From: Corinectria fuckeliana
Lineage: Eukaryota > Ascomycota > Sordariomycetes > Hypocreales > Nectriaceae
Length of the DNA stretch: 64,000 nt
Reading direction: 5' to 3'
Assembly (NCBI GenBank): GCA_019137255.1
Contig: WPDH01000137.1
Location: forward strand, 1-64,000
Shown: positions 1 to 11,232 of the stretch, in pieces
Layout: the number at the start of each line of letters is the position of its first letter
Position numbering within the stretch: position 1 is the stretch's first letter
Notes under the pieces: generated by a model
Database searches by the model: none
The model's input: only the letters and a program-made list of their open reading frames with translations
What the model was told of the DNA's origin: nothing
Translations under genes and position numbers: made by a program

Positions 1-1245
1 TCTGCTTATAATATTTATAACTTAAGCTTATATTATTTGTTTATATAAACTATTATATACTTACTATAATAAACTAAATAGTAATTATATTATCTTAAGC
101 ATGCTTAGACTTTTATCTTAAGGTTCTTATTTAGCTTACAAAGCATAATTATATTATATTTACTATAAGCTTATAATATAATATAAGATAGGTATATACT
201 TATACTAAAAATAGTAAAAATCTAAGTATTATCTTTTAAGAGATTTATAATTAGTTTATAAAAGAAGACTATAATATCCCTACTAAGAAGATAATATAAG
301 ACTATTATAAATAAGAGATAACCTTTTAAGAGAGTATAATTAATAATTATTATAATATCTAATAGTATATAAGATATAATATTAGGAGCTATACTAAGTA
401 ACCTAATAATAATCTTTCTATTAAGATAAGAGAGAATTACCTTTAATAGTAGTATTATTAGAGATAAGAGTATTTTTTTATTATAAGTAACTTAAGCCTA
501 AGTTAGAGTCTTAATATATGTTTTCTAAAGGGTAGCTAATACTACTTTTTTAATAGTAGTTATAATTATTTCTATAAGAGATAGTAAGATTAAGATCTTA
601 CTACTTATATATTAGGTATAGCTTATAATAGTATTAGCTAGAGTTATTACTATTCTTTAAACTAAGAGAAAAGTAACTCTTAGGATAATTACTTTAAGTT
701 TATATTTAGTCTTAATAATAAGATCTTTAAATTAATTATAAGTTGTTTTTATACTAGGCTTAGCTTATAGTAAGAGTAGGTTTTATAGTGAAAAACTTTT
801 CTTAAGGGGAAAAAAAAGATAGTTTATAATCTTAATATTCTCTATTTTACCTAGCCTGCCTATTATATATAATATAGTAATAATATAAGAGTGGAAAGAG
901 AGTAAAAAAGGTTTATAAAGAAAGTTAGTTAGGTTAAAATAGATTTTAGAGGTATAATTAAGATATAGTAAGAGTAACTGTTAAATATTTATAGAAGGTT
1001 ATTTTGTATTTTTTATATATATTACTATTAGTATTTAAGTTTTTATATAATATTTACCTTTATTAATAAAAGCTATAAGACTTTTAATAGTTAAATTTAT
1101 AATTAATTATAAGTAAGTCTAATAAGCTAGATTTTATATAATTTAATTATAAGAAAATAAATAATAATATTATAGCCTAGTAATATTATTTAATTAATAT
1201 AATAATTACTAAAATTACTATTATTATAACTATATAGTCTTAATC
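1..1245. repeat. AT-rich, TpA-dense island (RIP-like decayed repeat)
   Basis: About 1.2 kb made almost only of A and T with very many TA dinucleotides and no open reading frame of use. It changes abruptly to normal composition near 1246-1300. In Pezizomycotina such blocks are usually transposons degraded by repeat-induced point mutation. No terminal repeat or recognisable transposase remains, so the parent element cannot be named. A similar island lies at 46980-47460. Confidence 0.75.
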
Positions 1246-2573
1246 TCTTACAAGCCTCTTACCCTAAGAGATTTCCCTATCTTCTAGATTATCCGGGCTT
1301 TTATAGCCTTAGTCATCCCTTCAGCCAGGTCCCTCTGTCTGACAACAACTTATTCTCTAAGATTGGATGCACAATCTTGCGCGACTATAGAGCTCTCTTT
1401 ACTGCCCTCGCACTATAACTCCAGGCCGGTTAGTAGACAAGCAGCACGAGGGTAGCAACAGCGCACTAAGGCCTCGTCCAGAAAGCGCCATAGTTACGAC
1501 CTTGGCTGGAGGCGGCTGTATAATTTCATGCAAGTCAAGGGCGGTAATTCACAGTGACTCTTCTCATACTCTCACACTCTACATCGGGGGATATTTCCCC
1601 TTACTCTCTTTTGCAGTACCTCGTGCGAGCAGGAAAACAGTCAACCTTGCGAAGGATATCCACACTGCATTGTTAATGAAAGCACATCAGACACACACAG
1701 CATCACAGCAGCGTAGTGGTCCGGGTAACCTATGTTGCCTGGATGCTGTAGGCGGGTTGTCCCTTGTAACTAACAGATCGCTTTTTTTAAATTTTTTTTT
1801 TTAATTCTTTTATGACGGTTGCTTGCCAGCTGGTGTCTGTAGAGTACCTTGGGTACACTGTAACAGACGCGTCGTTGTTCTTGCAGCCTGGGGTTGCAAG
1901 CACAGGGAGGGCGCATTGCGTCATTGGCGGCAACTTGCAGCTCCGAACCTCAAGTTTGGAAGATATGGGACTGCAATCGATCTTGTGGTTGTTTGCCTAC
2001 GATGAAAGGGATTTTAAGTAGACCTATATATGCTACACGAAATGCTCAATTTTACGCTGGATGGTACATCCCGTATGTACTGTGGTTGGTTTCTATCTGT
2101 GAATGCCTAGACTAGGCACCAGGTAGTCCGGCAAACAAACAAACGCCATACAACAACTCGGGCAACACAACAGTCAACGCCAAAACCCGCCGCAACTGCG
2201 CTGCCCTACTACGAGTACCTGCTATAGGTCCTGCTGTAGGTACCTAGCCGTGCAGTCTTGGGCACTTGATTGGCTCAACAACCAACGCCTCCGCAAACGC
2301 CTCGAGGCTGGAGCGAGCATCGACAAACAAACAATGCAACAAACACTGCAACAAACGTGGCAACAAACGTGACAGCAAGCGTTGCCTGAGAATTTCCCAC
2401 TCGTCACCGTGCCTGTATTTCCTGCATTTTCTGTACAGATTTCGTCCTCCCTTTCCCTCACAACCGCACCTCTTTTCTTCACCGCACCGCAACTGCAACT
2501 GCAACCCCAACACCAACCAACCACTTCTTCACGATACCTTCCCCCATCTCCCCCTACTGCACACCCGCACCCG
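1246..2573. other. Intergenic; no gene seen
   Basis: Short open frames here overlap one another and show no codon pattern or family motif. From about 2305 to 2380 there is a degenerate short repeat built on CAACAAAC, repeated about four times. This, with the C/T-rich stretch that follows, is probably promoter or 5' UTR of the coiled-coil gene starting at 2574. Confidence 0.5.
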
Positions 2574-4338
2574 ATGGCCCAAGCGTGTCAGGGCCACCGA
2601 GACTCCTGGGTCTTTGCCGACAAAGCTTCCGCCCACCTGGTCGTCCCCAGCCCCTACGGCGACAGCCTGCATAGTCGAGCCACGCGCGCCGCGAAGCGAT
2701 TCTACGGCTGCCTCTCCATCTGGCCCTGGGACTTCCTCCCCCAGCACTCCCCGCGCGAGTGGGGCGTCACCATGCTCGAGAACCTGGCGATGCTCGCGAG
2801 AATCGTCGCCCAGCACGAGGACCTGGTCGCCGACGACCTGCGCCAGGAGCTCCTCCAAACCATCGACATCCGCCACCACAGAGGCGATGGAGAGAACAAG
2901 CTGCAGCACAGGGACGTGAAGGAGGCTCGCCAGAGGTACAATCGGTTTCGAGACCAGTGCCACGAGCAGGAGGAACCCCATCATCACGCCCTTTACGCGG
3001 CCGGCGGAGATTGGCGTGGCGACGTCTATGGCGCCGGCTCCAGCTACAGCAGCGACGACGAGACTGAGGCTGAACAGAACAGCCACGACGAGCTTGAGAG
3101 CGACATTGACGACGGGGACGAAGACGAAGACAAGGAGCAAGCCGCCCCGAAGCCTGGTGAGTGTGCTAACCGTGCAATAATCCGTGCACTCTCTGACTGC
3201 CTGCAACCAGCGCCCACCCCGTCCAACTCCAGCTCCGAGAAGCCGTCGTCACGAGTAGTCAAGGCTCGGCCCCTCCGCCGCATCCCGCCATCATTCTCGC
3301 CATCCGCCGAGTCGTCCGAGCTGTCCTCGGTGCCCGACGACGTGAGCATCTCCCAGCCATCGCCCGTCGTCAAGACCCAGCTCGAAGCCCAACCCGCATC
3401 TCTCCACCCCTCCGACTCGCAGAGCCAGACCCGAGCACGCCCATCGCCATCACCCACGCCCGAGACGTCTCCTCGTCCTCCTTTCAAGCGCCAGAGACTC
3501 TCCTCGCCCACTCGCCCCGAGCTCTCGGTGCGAGCTGTATCCGGCTTCATGTCGCAGCGAAACGAGTCTACGGTCGAGCGCTCAGCTCGGATCGGGCCTG
3601 GGAGTCTGCCTTCTCTGGCCTTGGCCTACTCGCAAATGCTTATCCGATCTGCCGTGAGTCGCCTCCCGTTGCTCTGCCTTGCGCTGCTATACTGACGTCA
3701 ACTTCCAGGACCCCAACGGACCGGCCCCGCAGCCTGGAAGCATCCACGAATGCGTCACGCCAGCCGTCGCCGAGCTCCGCACCCGCGTTGAAGCCCTCAT
3801 CTCCAGCACCTCGCGTGCCTTGGAGGCATCCGACGCAGAATTCCACCTCAAGACCGTGGAGCTCCACGAGGCCAACGACCGCGAAGGCTACTCCGAGCAC
3901 ATCGTTGAACGCGCCGAGGCCACCATGAGAGCCGCGCAGCTTCGCCTCACCGCTCTACGCGTCGAAGCCGTCAACCTCGACAAGGCCTTTGTGTCGCTGC
4001 AAGGCGTGGGCGACGGCCAGCTGAACCTTCTCCCGGAGATCAAGACCGCTATCGACGCCTGCGATTTGCAGCGGAAGAAGACGCAGGACGAGGTGGCCGC
4101 GCAGGAGCAGATCGTCAATACTTGCATCTCGCAGGTTGGCGAGGTCCGCAAACTCGCCGAGAGATCGGCCGTCGTCGAGCCACAGCTTCAGATCAAGGTA
4201 GACAATCTCCGTCGTGAGGCGAAGCTCAAGGAAGCGGAGCTGGGCGTGCTCAACAACATCAAGGCCATGCTGCTTGGGTTGGAGAGAACAATTCCCGACC
4301 TGGAGGAGATGGCCTGCCTGGATGGTCTCCGTTCGTGA
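2574..4338 (+). CDS. Hypothetical coiled-coil protein
   Basis: Model: exons 2574-3156, 3211-3653 and 3709-4338, giving 551 aa. No function is recognised. The N-terminal 180 residues look folded, including a Trp-rich patch (YGCLSIWPWDF). A strongly acidic low-complexity run (EDEDKEQ type) and a long Ser/Pro-rich disordered middle follow. The last ~210 residues, rich in Glu, Ala, Leu and Arg, read as a coiled coil. The first intron is 54 nt, phase 1, and has no stop, so it could be retained; it has GTGAGT, GCTAAC and CCAG signals. The second (3654-3708) is needed to join the frames. The frame is open upstream to 2382, but that part is C/T-rich like a 5' UTR, so I chose the ATG at 2574. It could be a nuclear or cytoskeletal scaffold; that is only a guess. 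Confidence 0.7.
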
Positions 4339-4527
4339 GATGCATTTGGCAGACGAAGCCACGGAGTGGTGCGCCTTTCTGTTTATGGTTTCATTTGTTC
4401 TTTGTTATCAGCATATGTCCGATTTGCGGGAGCATGGATACGCATGACGGTTCTGTTGACGCAGGGTGCCATTCTGTTGAAAGGAGATGGCAACATCTTG
4501 CATCTCGCGCCTGAAGACGGGTTGCAT

Positions 4528-4551
4528 GGGGGGGGGGGGGGGGTTTTTTNN

Positions 4552-4597
<46 letters not shown>
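4528..4597. other. Poly-G tract with NN: assembly junction
   Basis: Sixteen G, six T, two N (4550-4551), then 46 G. Real fungal DNA rarely holds such a run, and the two undetermined bases show that the assembler or polisher could not resolve it. It lies in the 3' flank of the coiled-coil gene and breaks no coding sequence. Continuity of the DNA on either side should be treated as unverified. Confidence 0.85.
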
Positions 4598-4599
<2 letters not shown>

Positions 4600-4776
4600 G
4601 TCTTCCGACGCGATGTGCTATTTTGCTGGATTGAGATGGTTGGGAGACTCATTGTGCGAGTTGAGTCCTGTACAGATTGTACCACATGGCGAGGCCAGAG
4701 ACACATACGATAACCAGGTGGCGGCGTGTAGTATCTGCGGCCATTGTACATAGTTGTGTTCCTTAGCTACTCTAAT

Positions 4777-5952
4777 TCAGGCCTCGCCGTCCGTCAACCC
4801 GTCCTTAGCTTCCGCTGCTTGCCTGTTCCTCACCTTCTCCACCAACTCTCTCACAACCGCAGGATCGGTAGGCCCATGGTCTGGTTGGGAATAGATCAAA
4901 GGCTCAAAGGCCCTCCCGTTCAGTCGGCCCGGGTCAGCACCGTGTTCCAGCAGCCACTCCGCAAACGCCCAGTCTCGCTTCGTACACGCGTAGATGAACG
5001 GCGTCATGTCTTCGCTCCTTGGAGGTCGGCAAATCAGGTCCAGGAATCCTATGTGCTTGACGTCGTTGATTCCTGCCACGTCATATGATAGCAGGTATTC
5101 GGCCACAGCGCGTCTGTTGGAGAATGGCGTGCCTCCCCAAGGGGGGCCCTGCCACTGCGCTATGCAATGGAGCAGGTGCGAGTACGCCGGTTCTGCGCCG
5201 TGTTCCAGTAGCAGGGCAACCAGCGTGGGGTCCCCGTAACGCACACTGGCATTGAGGACTCGACCGCAGCGACGATCTAATGGATTCTTGTCGTATATGC
5301 CGACGTTGATGCGGCCAAGGTTGGGATCCGCTCCGTGAGATAGAAGGAGGGTGAGGAGCGGCCTGTTTCCAAGAGACTGGAGGACTGGGACTTTGGGATG
5401 GCTGGAAAGCGCCCAATTCCCATTCCACAGTTGGTTTGGATGCCAGCCAAAGTCCGGAAACACTTTCACCACGGGCAGCGGGTCTTCCCTCTCCTTGTCG
5501 AAGAGGCTGACGCCATGGTCCTGCAGTCTGCACCAAGACCGCATAAAGGCGCCATCATGCAGGGTTGTGCCATGTTCCAGGAGATGGCGAATCACAGCCG
5601 GCTGGATGCCAAAGGATGCCAGCTCCAGCCCGAACTGGCGCACGGCTTGACTCGGGCTGCACTCTTGAAGGAACGACTCAACTTGCGACATGAGGCCCTG
5701 CTCGCAGGCGGCGTAGAATTGGAGCTCGCTGTCGTCGTGGCCGATCATGTTGGGCGTTTTGAGGTACTCGGGGCGCTGCAGGAGCGGGGGCAGGTCGGGG
5801 ATGCCATCGACGTGAGGTGCGAGATTCTGCTGAACGAGAACTGGTGCCACTTCGGGGCGGATGTGGCTTTCGATCCGACGCCTCCAGGCATGGAGGCCTT
5901 CCATCTGGGCGATGTTGGCGCGGATGGCGTCGACGTGCTCTAAATGATCCAT
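4777..5952 (-). CDS. Ankyrin-repeat protein
   Basis: Single exon, 391 aa from the ATG at 5952. The frame runs 33 codons further upstream, but MDHLEHVDAI is the more typical start. Ankyrin-type motifs are visible: LLTLLLSHGADPN (about residue 225), LVALLLEHGAEP (about 265) and WAFAEWLLEHGADPGR (about 345). More degenerate helical pairs sit around residues 105-145 (HLLEHGTTLHDGAF). Ankyrin repeats bind other proteins. No catalytic domain, signal peptide or membrane segment is seen, so the partner and pathway are unknown. It is convergent with the coiled-coil gene across the poly-G junction. Such stand-alone ankyrin proteins are numerous in filamentous ascomycetes. Confidence 0.8.
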   Translation of the reverse strand: MDHLEHVDAIRANIAQMEGLHAWRRRIESHIRPEVAPVLVQQNLAPHVDGIPDLPPLLQRPEYLKTPNMIGHDDSELQFYAACEQGLMSQVESFLQECSPSQAVRQFGLELASFGIQPAVIRHLLEHGTTLHDGAFMRSWCRLQDHGVSLFDKEREDPLPVVKVFPDFGWHPNQLWNGNWALSSHPKVPVLQSLGNRPLLTLLLSHGADPNLGRINVGIYDKNPLDRRCGRVLNASVRYGDPTLVALLLEHGAEPAYSHLLHCIAQWQGPPWGGTPFSNRRAVAEYLLSYDVAGINDVKHIGFLDLICRPPRSEDMTPFIYACTKRDWAFAEWLLEHGADPGRLNGRAFEPLIYSQPDHGPTDPAVVRELVEKVRNRQAAEAKDGLTDGEA

Positions 5953-6804
5953 GGGGGAGTGGTTGGAAGTATGTAGATGTAGATGTATAATCCAAAAGCG
6001 GGACGGGAGACGGCACTGCCTTTTATAGTAAGAAAAGTTAGATCGGGTCAAAAAGGTGCACGAGTTAATAAGGTAAAATACAAAGCTTAATGAAGTTTCC
6101 TCATCGAGGGCTGGCGTGATATATACTTCGTACTCCTGTTAGTAGCCAGCCCGAAGACGGCTTATGTTCCCCGTCTGGTTTTGATTGGCGTCTGGTTGGC
6201 TCCCAATGTTTACTTGCAGCCACCAGCCTTGGCTACAGCTCATATTTAGGAATTCACTGGTGGGCGAGCTCATTTCAGGATAGAACTATTCCGTTGCCCC
6301 ACTGAGACAACAACCAACAGACTCAACTGGTAGAGTGCCCTAACACCGACCCCCAATAGCGGTATAGTAGTAAATGAGCGCTGTCATTTCTCGGCCTTCC
6401 CCGTTAGAAGTCAGCTAGAAGTAGGATTCAGCTTGAATCACATCCTAGGCGTTACAGAAAAAGTGACTTATTAAGACCGAGACTTCTTGTACTACGACTA
6501 TGATTGCTACATACGAAAGCGTCTTTTGCTCCGTTACAGGGAAGTCGGGGAGCCTTACACTCTGGGCTTCTACCCAGCACGGGCGAACACTTCCACTGAC
6601 TTTAACTAGGGACCACAAACCAAGGCGCCTCTGAGTGCTCCACTCACGCATGGACAAGAGTTACCGGCTGCAGTGTGACCAACTCAGCAACGACAACTGC
6701 AGCTACTGCGACTCAATCGTTGCAAGATCCCATCTGTCGGCCAGGTTTCTGCAGTGGTGATAGCTGTCCTATAAAAAGGACACTCGGGACTTCCACCAAG
6801 CGGG
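5953..6804. other. Intergenic; no gene seen
   Basis: Upstream region of the ankyrin gene followed by sequence with only short unconvincing frames. No repeat, RNA gene or clear promoter element was found. Confidence 0.5.
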
Positions 6805-7227
6805 TTAAGAGGGACTTCCTGGCGTTAAAGAATACAACAACAACAACCAAGCGCGTTGACGAACGCGAGCTGGAAGAAGATGGAGATTGGGTTGAGACTG
6901 AGGATATGGCAAGGCGTGGAAAACGGTCTCGGCGTAGTCCAGAATGTCCTGGTGGTCGAGGTCGATCAGACAGCTCTTGGTCAGCTTGGTCAGGAACGCC
7001 TCCCAGATGCGCGGGGTAAATTTGAGTCCGAGGGGAGGGTAGTAGAGGGCCATGTGCAGACGGAACTTGAGCGCCTCGTCAATCACGCCCACTCTGTTGC
7101 TCGTGAGGAAGAGAATGCCCTCGTAGTACTCCAGACCGCGGAGGAAGACTGTCGTGGACGAGACCAGGTCAGCGATCGGTGGAGTTCCTAGCAAAAACAC
7201 GCCATGAAATGCGATAACTTGGGGCAA
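6805..7227 (-). pseudogene. Fragment of AAA+ ATPase
   Basis: An isolated 140-codon frame reads through the second half of a fungal AAA+ ATPase domain. LEYYEGILFLTSNRVG corresponds to the sensor-1 strand (usually ILFLTTNRVG). DEALKFRLHMALYYPPL matches the arginine-finger region, normally DEAFKSRIH, so the Ser and Ile positions have changed. A weaker C-terminal lid (IWEAFL, then DILDYAETVF) follows. The Walker A loop and the Walker B aspartates that should precede it are absent; the sequence upstream has no continuing homology. It is therefore a truncated relic rather than a working gene. The start chosen only marks the open frame. The family is large in Sordariomycetes and Eurotiomycetes and its members often have no known role. 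Confidence 0.6.
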
Positions 7228-7230
7228 TGG

Positions 7231-8216
7231 GCCCTAGTTAGGCTGGAGTAGACAACTCACTGAATGGCCGGACGGCCGAGTGGGATCCCGAGGAGGGACA
7301 AGTATTCCAACGCGGCAGACAAGCGAGGACGTGAGGCATATTGTCGCAATACACAGATAACACTTGAATAGCTTAGGAATGTTGTATTAAAAGTGCCTTT
7401 GTTCTCTATAAAAGACGACTCATTTTGGCTGTCTTGTCCATATCGCCTGGCGCGTCAAAGCCATTGTTATCGGACATTGTCCGTACATGTAAAGCGCTAT
7501 GAAATGCAAAGCATCTTGGTCCCTGCAAACCTTTTCTATAATATCAGGCGTAGGTTCAGAGGTAGGTGCTTCCATGATGCCAGAAGCAAGTCAAAGAGAC
7601 ACGTCTTTCGCCTTTGTTGTCTTGTGTTTCTATATCATCAAGTAAGGTAGCACAGCAGAAGGCACTCAAGGATCTCGGACTCTATGACGAGTGGGATCTG
7701 AAGGAGGTTTTAGGTTTGTCCATCGGTGTTGTGCAGATGGAATCATGCTAACAGTTAGACAAGACTAATGCAGAGTCGCCTAATTGACGCAGTACATTTA
7801 GAATACCAGGGCATTGCGAAAACTCTTTACGCTCTCATCTTTGATAAGCCTGGCGTCTTCACTCCAACAGCCACGAAGGACTTTTCTAGAGTGTTCAACT
7901 CTTTTCGATTAGCCACCTCAATATTCGGCTATGAGCTTTGCCCCAATCACCTGACTACAAAGAAAAACAAGAGCATTCATTAGAAGAGCCTAGATAACAG
8001 TCTTGTTGCTGGCAGCTGGCAGCTGACAGGCGCACCTGCTCGCAGCTGGCAAGGTTGGCGAACAACTCCCGCGAGTTCCAGAAGAAAATCCCTTCCGGCA
8101 GCTCGCCTTTCTCTCTTTTCCCTCATCCATCACCCTCATCACCACTCTCAGTTGCGCCGACTGTAATTTCTCCAACCAGGCTTCTTTAGCCGTGCAGCCC
8201 ATCGTTCGCTATAGAC
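7231..8216. other. Intergenic; no gene seen
   Basis: Decayed-looking sequence. A short stretch near 7650-7740 reads as a plausible peptide (KALKDLGLYDEWDLKEVLGL) but stops, and a 71-codon frame at 7768-7983 has no recognisable motif. These may be remnants of older genes; I cannot assign them. Confidence 0.4.
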
Positions 8217-8747
8217 ATGCCAGCCGGGTGTTCGATAGCCGACTTGGACGAATGGAAGGAATGTCGCCAAGGCCAGCGAGACAAGGATGGAGCCTTCTCC
8301 TATACGCGCTGGGCCCGCTCAGTTCCGTTCGAGCAAGACGTCAGTTTGTCAATTTGATGAAGGTGCATATGCTTATCAAGTTTCTAGGGTGATGGGAAAG
8401 TGATCCTTCCGATGGGCGAGGTGTTCTGTCCTATCCCGCTCAGCACAGGCGAACTGTGTTTCACCGTGAGTCTCCCAGCTATTGAGGTTTGAACTACGAA
8501 GTAACATTGATAACTAACGACTAGTGCAATTATGTAGAACGCCACCTTGTCCTCGCTAGGCAACCTCAAGCACCACATCCGCAGGAGCCACAACCTCGAG
8601 ATCGCCAACCTGCGCAATGGATCCAATACTGTTCAGGAGGTTGTTGAAGCAAAGAGTGAGACACTCACTCAGCTGTTTTGGCGTACCAAGTCCCTGGCTG
8701 ACCACAAGATTCTCCAGGGTACTTCAAAGGGCAGCTTGACTTCCTGA
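8217..8747 (+). CDS. Small C2H2-like hypothetical protein, possibly decayed
   Basis: Tentative model: exons 8217-8339, 8388-8465 and 8538-8747, 136 aa. The first exon gives MPAGCSIADLDEWKE and runs to VPFEQD; the second GDGKVILPMGEVFCPIP; the third LSSLGNLKHHIRRSHN. The Cys residues followed by LKHHIRRSHN resemble a C2H2 zinc finger, although the spacing is not canonical. Introns (8340-8387 and 8466-8537) have GTCAGT/CTAG and GTGAGT/TAG ends and keep the frame. The last ~20 codons run directly into the glutathione transferase pseudogene, so the natural C-terminus may be lost and the locus may be a chimera of two broken genes. Confidence 0.4.
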
Positions 8748-9475
8748 AGAGTGACGAAGTCATTGAAATGGTGGACCCGCCATCGATGATGACGGCTCTG
8801 TCGCGATCCTCATGGGCTACACGTCTCGCGAAAGCGTCGGCGACGATACGAATCCTCCTGCTTTTGCTTCGCCCATCCTCAAGCACGGCGACTTGGTCCT
8901 CCACCAGACGCCCAATATCCTGCAGTACATTGCCCCGAGGTTTTCTCTATGCCCAAGAGACGGCCGAGCCGTCTTCCACCTAAACCAGATTGTCCTGACA
9001 CTGATGGATGGCTTCGCGACCGAGTTGAATGGCGTCGTCACCAACTTGTCGCATGCAGACGGGAAGTATGAGGCAAAGAAAGAGCCAAAGCATTCGTTGA
9101 AGAGCGTCTTCCTCGGCTGCTTGACTACGTTCAGCGCTTGCTTGGCGCAAGGACAAGCGGAGCGGGACCGTGGCTGTACGGCGACAGCTTGACGTATGCA
9201 GATCTGGTGCTTTTCCAGGTGATTGAGTTGGCGATTATCTACTGCAGCAACCCAGGCTCACCAGGCAAACTCCTCAGTGCGTCGACAACGTTCGAGAAGC
9301 ATTTCTCAAGGCAGCGGCCAAGATGAAAGAAGTGGGCAAGTACAAGGGCGTGTATGGGCTGCATGAAGCGGTCAAAAAGAGACCTAGCCTTAGAGAACAC
9401 ATGGCAAGAGAGCAGCAGGGGCCGTATTCGGAGGGCATGTACCGCAAGTACCTGAAGCTCGAGGGGGACGATTGA
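8700..9475 (+). pseudogene. Glutathione S-transferase pseudogene
   Basis: Three frames carry consecutive parts of a fungal glutathione S-transferase. Around 8719-8780 is a thioredoxin-fold part (QLDFLKSDEVIEMVDPP). A frame change follows to GYTSRESVGDDTNPPAF and ILKHGDLVLHQTPNILQYI, which holds the Gln-Thr/Ser-Pro-Asn-Ile glutathione-binding pattern. Another break near 9085 leads to FVEERLPRLLDYVQRLL and GPWLYGDSLTYADLVLFQVI, the helical C-terminal domain. A last break near 9280 leads to YRKYLKLEGDD and the stop. The usual N-terminal YWPG-type start is missing. At least three frameshifts and one truncation make an active enzyme unlikely. Some breaks could hide introns, but no consistent set of splice sites restores the whole frame. 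Confidence 0.65.
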
Positions 9476-9802
9476 GCAAGACAGGATAGGCTGATAGCCG
9501 AGTGGTGCGCACGAGAATGAACCTAAATCAGTTGGTCTAGAGATAAAATACTACTACAAACAAAAGAAACCCGACCTCGAGCTCAGTGCCTACTTATTCC
9601 TCCAATTGCATCGCCACCACCATCATCAACAGCCACGGCAAATACAAAGGCCAAGCTAATTTGAGCTGCCAGCCATGTAACCGTTCTACATGAGCCCCAT
9701 TCAGCCCTGTACACGGTCCAGCCATGGATGCTGATAATGAATTATGTTAGCACAATAGCATAAACTATTGCCCGAGTTCTTATGTACCGCTGTCATGGAT
9801 CG
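9476..9802. other. Intergenic; no gene seen
   Basis: Short spacer between the transferase pseudogene and the small cysteine-rich gene, which are convergent. Nothing recognisable. Confidence 0.5.
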
Positions 9803-10129
9803 TCATCTTCGACCTTGCCTGCAGCTGCTGCAGATCTGATGCACACAATTCGTGCCTGAACACATAGCGTAGCGGTTTGAAGCGTAATGACACAGGTGAC
9901 ATTTCCACCATCCGCCGTAGTAGCTCACAAGACAACGCGCAACATCACCGCAGACTTGTGAGCTACCATAGACGTAGGTCTCACGTCCCCCATCGCACAT
10001 GGTCCTACGTCCAGAAGGAGATCTCTTTGCCCTCGCACAGTAGTTGATGCCGCCGGTGAGCCTAGTATGGCCACATCGGTATCTTTGGCGTCGTCGGCTG
10101 CACATCGTCGAGAAGAACCAGGATGTCAA
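9803..10129 (-). CDS. Small cysteine-rich zinc-binding-type protein
   Basis: Single exon, at most 108 aa; a second Met at residue 9 could be the true start. It has about a dozen Cys and several His. These include an early RYRCGHT, then NYCARAKRSPSGRRTMCDGG, and a C-terminal ribbon WKCHLCHYASNRYAMC followed by CVHQICSSCR. Paired CxxC and CxH motifs suggest two or more bound zinc ions. There is no signal peptide, so it is probably intracellular. I recall similar short orphan proteins in Fusarium-like genomes (basis: memory, not searched). Function unknown. It sits between a decayed region and a 1.1-kb non-coding stretch. Confidence 0.6.
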   Translation of the reverse strand: MTSWFFSTMCSRRRQRYRCGHTRLTGGINYCARAKRSPSGRRTMCDGGRETYVYGSSQVCGDVARCLVSYYGGWWKCHLCHYASNRYAMCSGTNCVHQICSSCRQGRR

Positions 10130-11232
10130 GATAGCCTAGGCCCAGAAAAACGAGAACTTGATAAAATGAGTGATGAATTTGAAGACAAGGTATAGAGATA
10201 GAGTATTCGGCTGAGAGGAACTGTTGCTTTCCTTTATCCACATTCTCTTGTGAGAAATAATGCGCCTCTTTATAGCTGACGATCTAGTCTAGTTAGGACA
10301 TGATTGGAACTTTGCAAAACAGTAAGACTGGCTTGTGAGTCTAAAAAAAGAAGACCGTGTTGGCTCTATTTCCATATTTAGCTGAATTAGCGGCTCGGTT
10401 GGGGGATAAGATAATCCTGGATATTGATGCGGCCCAGTGAAAGATCTGGGGAGCCGTGGAGAACATACCGACACGATGGTCTTCGCGCCTACCATCGTTC
10501 GGAGCACTTTGAAACCCTCTAGTGCAGGCGGTAACCACAGTATCTTACCGACTTACAACCAACATGGTTCCATCGGTGGAGATAAGCCAAGATGTAGGGA
10601 TTTAATTGGGCAGCCATGCTACTGGTTGGTATGAATCTAGGCGGTAGCAAGGGTAGGTTCAATGTTCTACCATGACCAACACCTCGGACAGTTGCCTTAC
10701 CGAGTCTCCCAGAGCTCTACCGCAAGGGATGCTTGAATGCATCCATCCTTGGTCGAGTCGGTCACGACCTAGTAGCCTAGCTTGAGGACCAATCACGGTA
10801 ATCTATCTGCAATCTCTGGGCGGCTAATTCTTTAGACAGCACCTCGCGGCTGAAAGCAACTGAATGGTGTAGGCCTACTTGTCTGCCTTGTCCGTATCTG
10901 CACTATCTTGACGAGACCATAAGTAACCCCACTACTTTGCGGACTAACAATTATCCAACGAATCAGCCAGCTTATTATTATCCAGCTGCTCCACCGTGCA
11001 CAGCCATTCTCAGCGGCTAACTTGGCCATGTTTATTGGCCTATTTGGCTTGGAAGGAATAATTTCCTGCCTTAACTAACGTTCCAACTCCCACCTCCCTT
11101 GCCCCCAACCCTCAGCTGCTCATTCTGAACACCTATTCGCATCGCAACTCTTAGCGACCGACTCATGAAGTAAGAGGAAGCCCTGGTTTCTAGGCTGGGG
11201 GAATGCTGAATTGACTTTCCCTTTAGCTAAAC
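10130..11232. other. Intergenic; no gene seen
   Basis: Holds the promoters of the divergent cysteine-rich gene (minus) and kinase-like gene (plus). Only short random frames; no repeat or RNA gene found. Confidence 0.5.

Noticed and set aside
1..1245. Possible mitochondrial DNA insertion or centromere because of AT richness
   Set aside because: No mitochondrial gene or structured RNA readable, and the block is short with sharp borders; RIP-degraded repeat is simpler.
2529..3206. 225-codon minus frame under the coiled-coil gene
   Set aside because: Low-complexity Val/Leu antisense of acidic and Ser-rich coding sequence.
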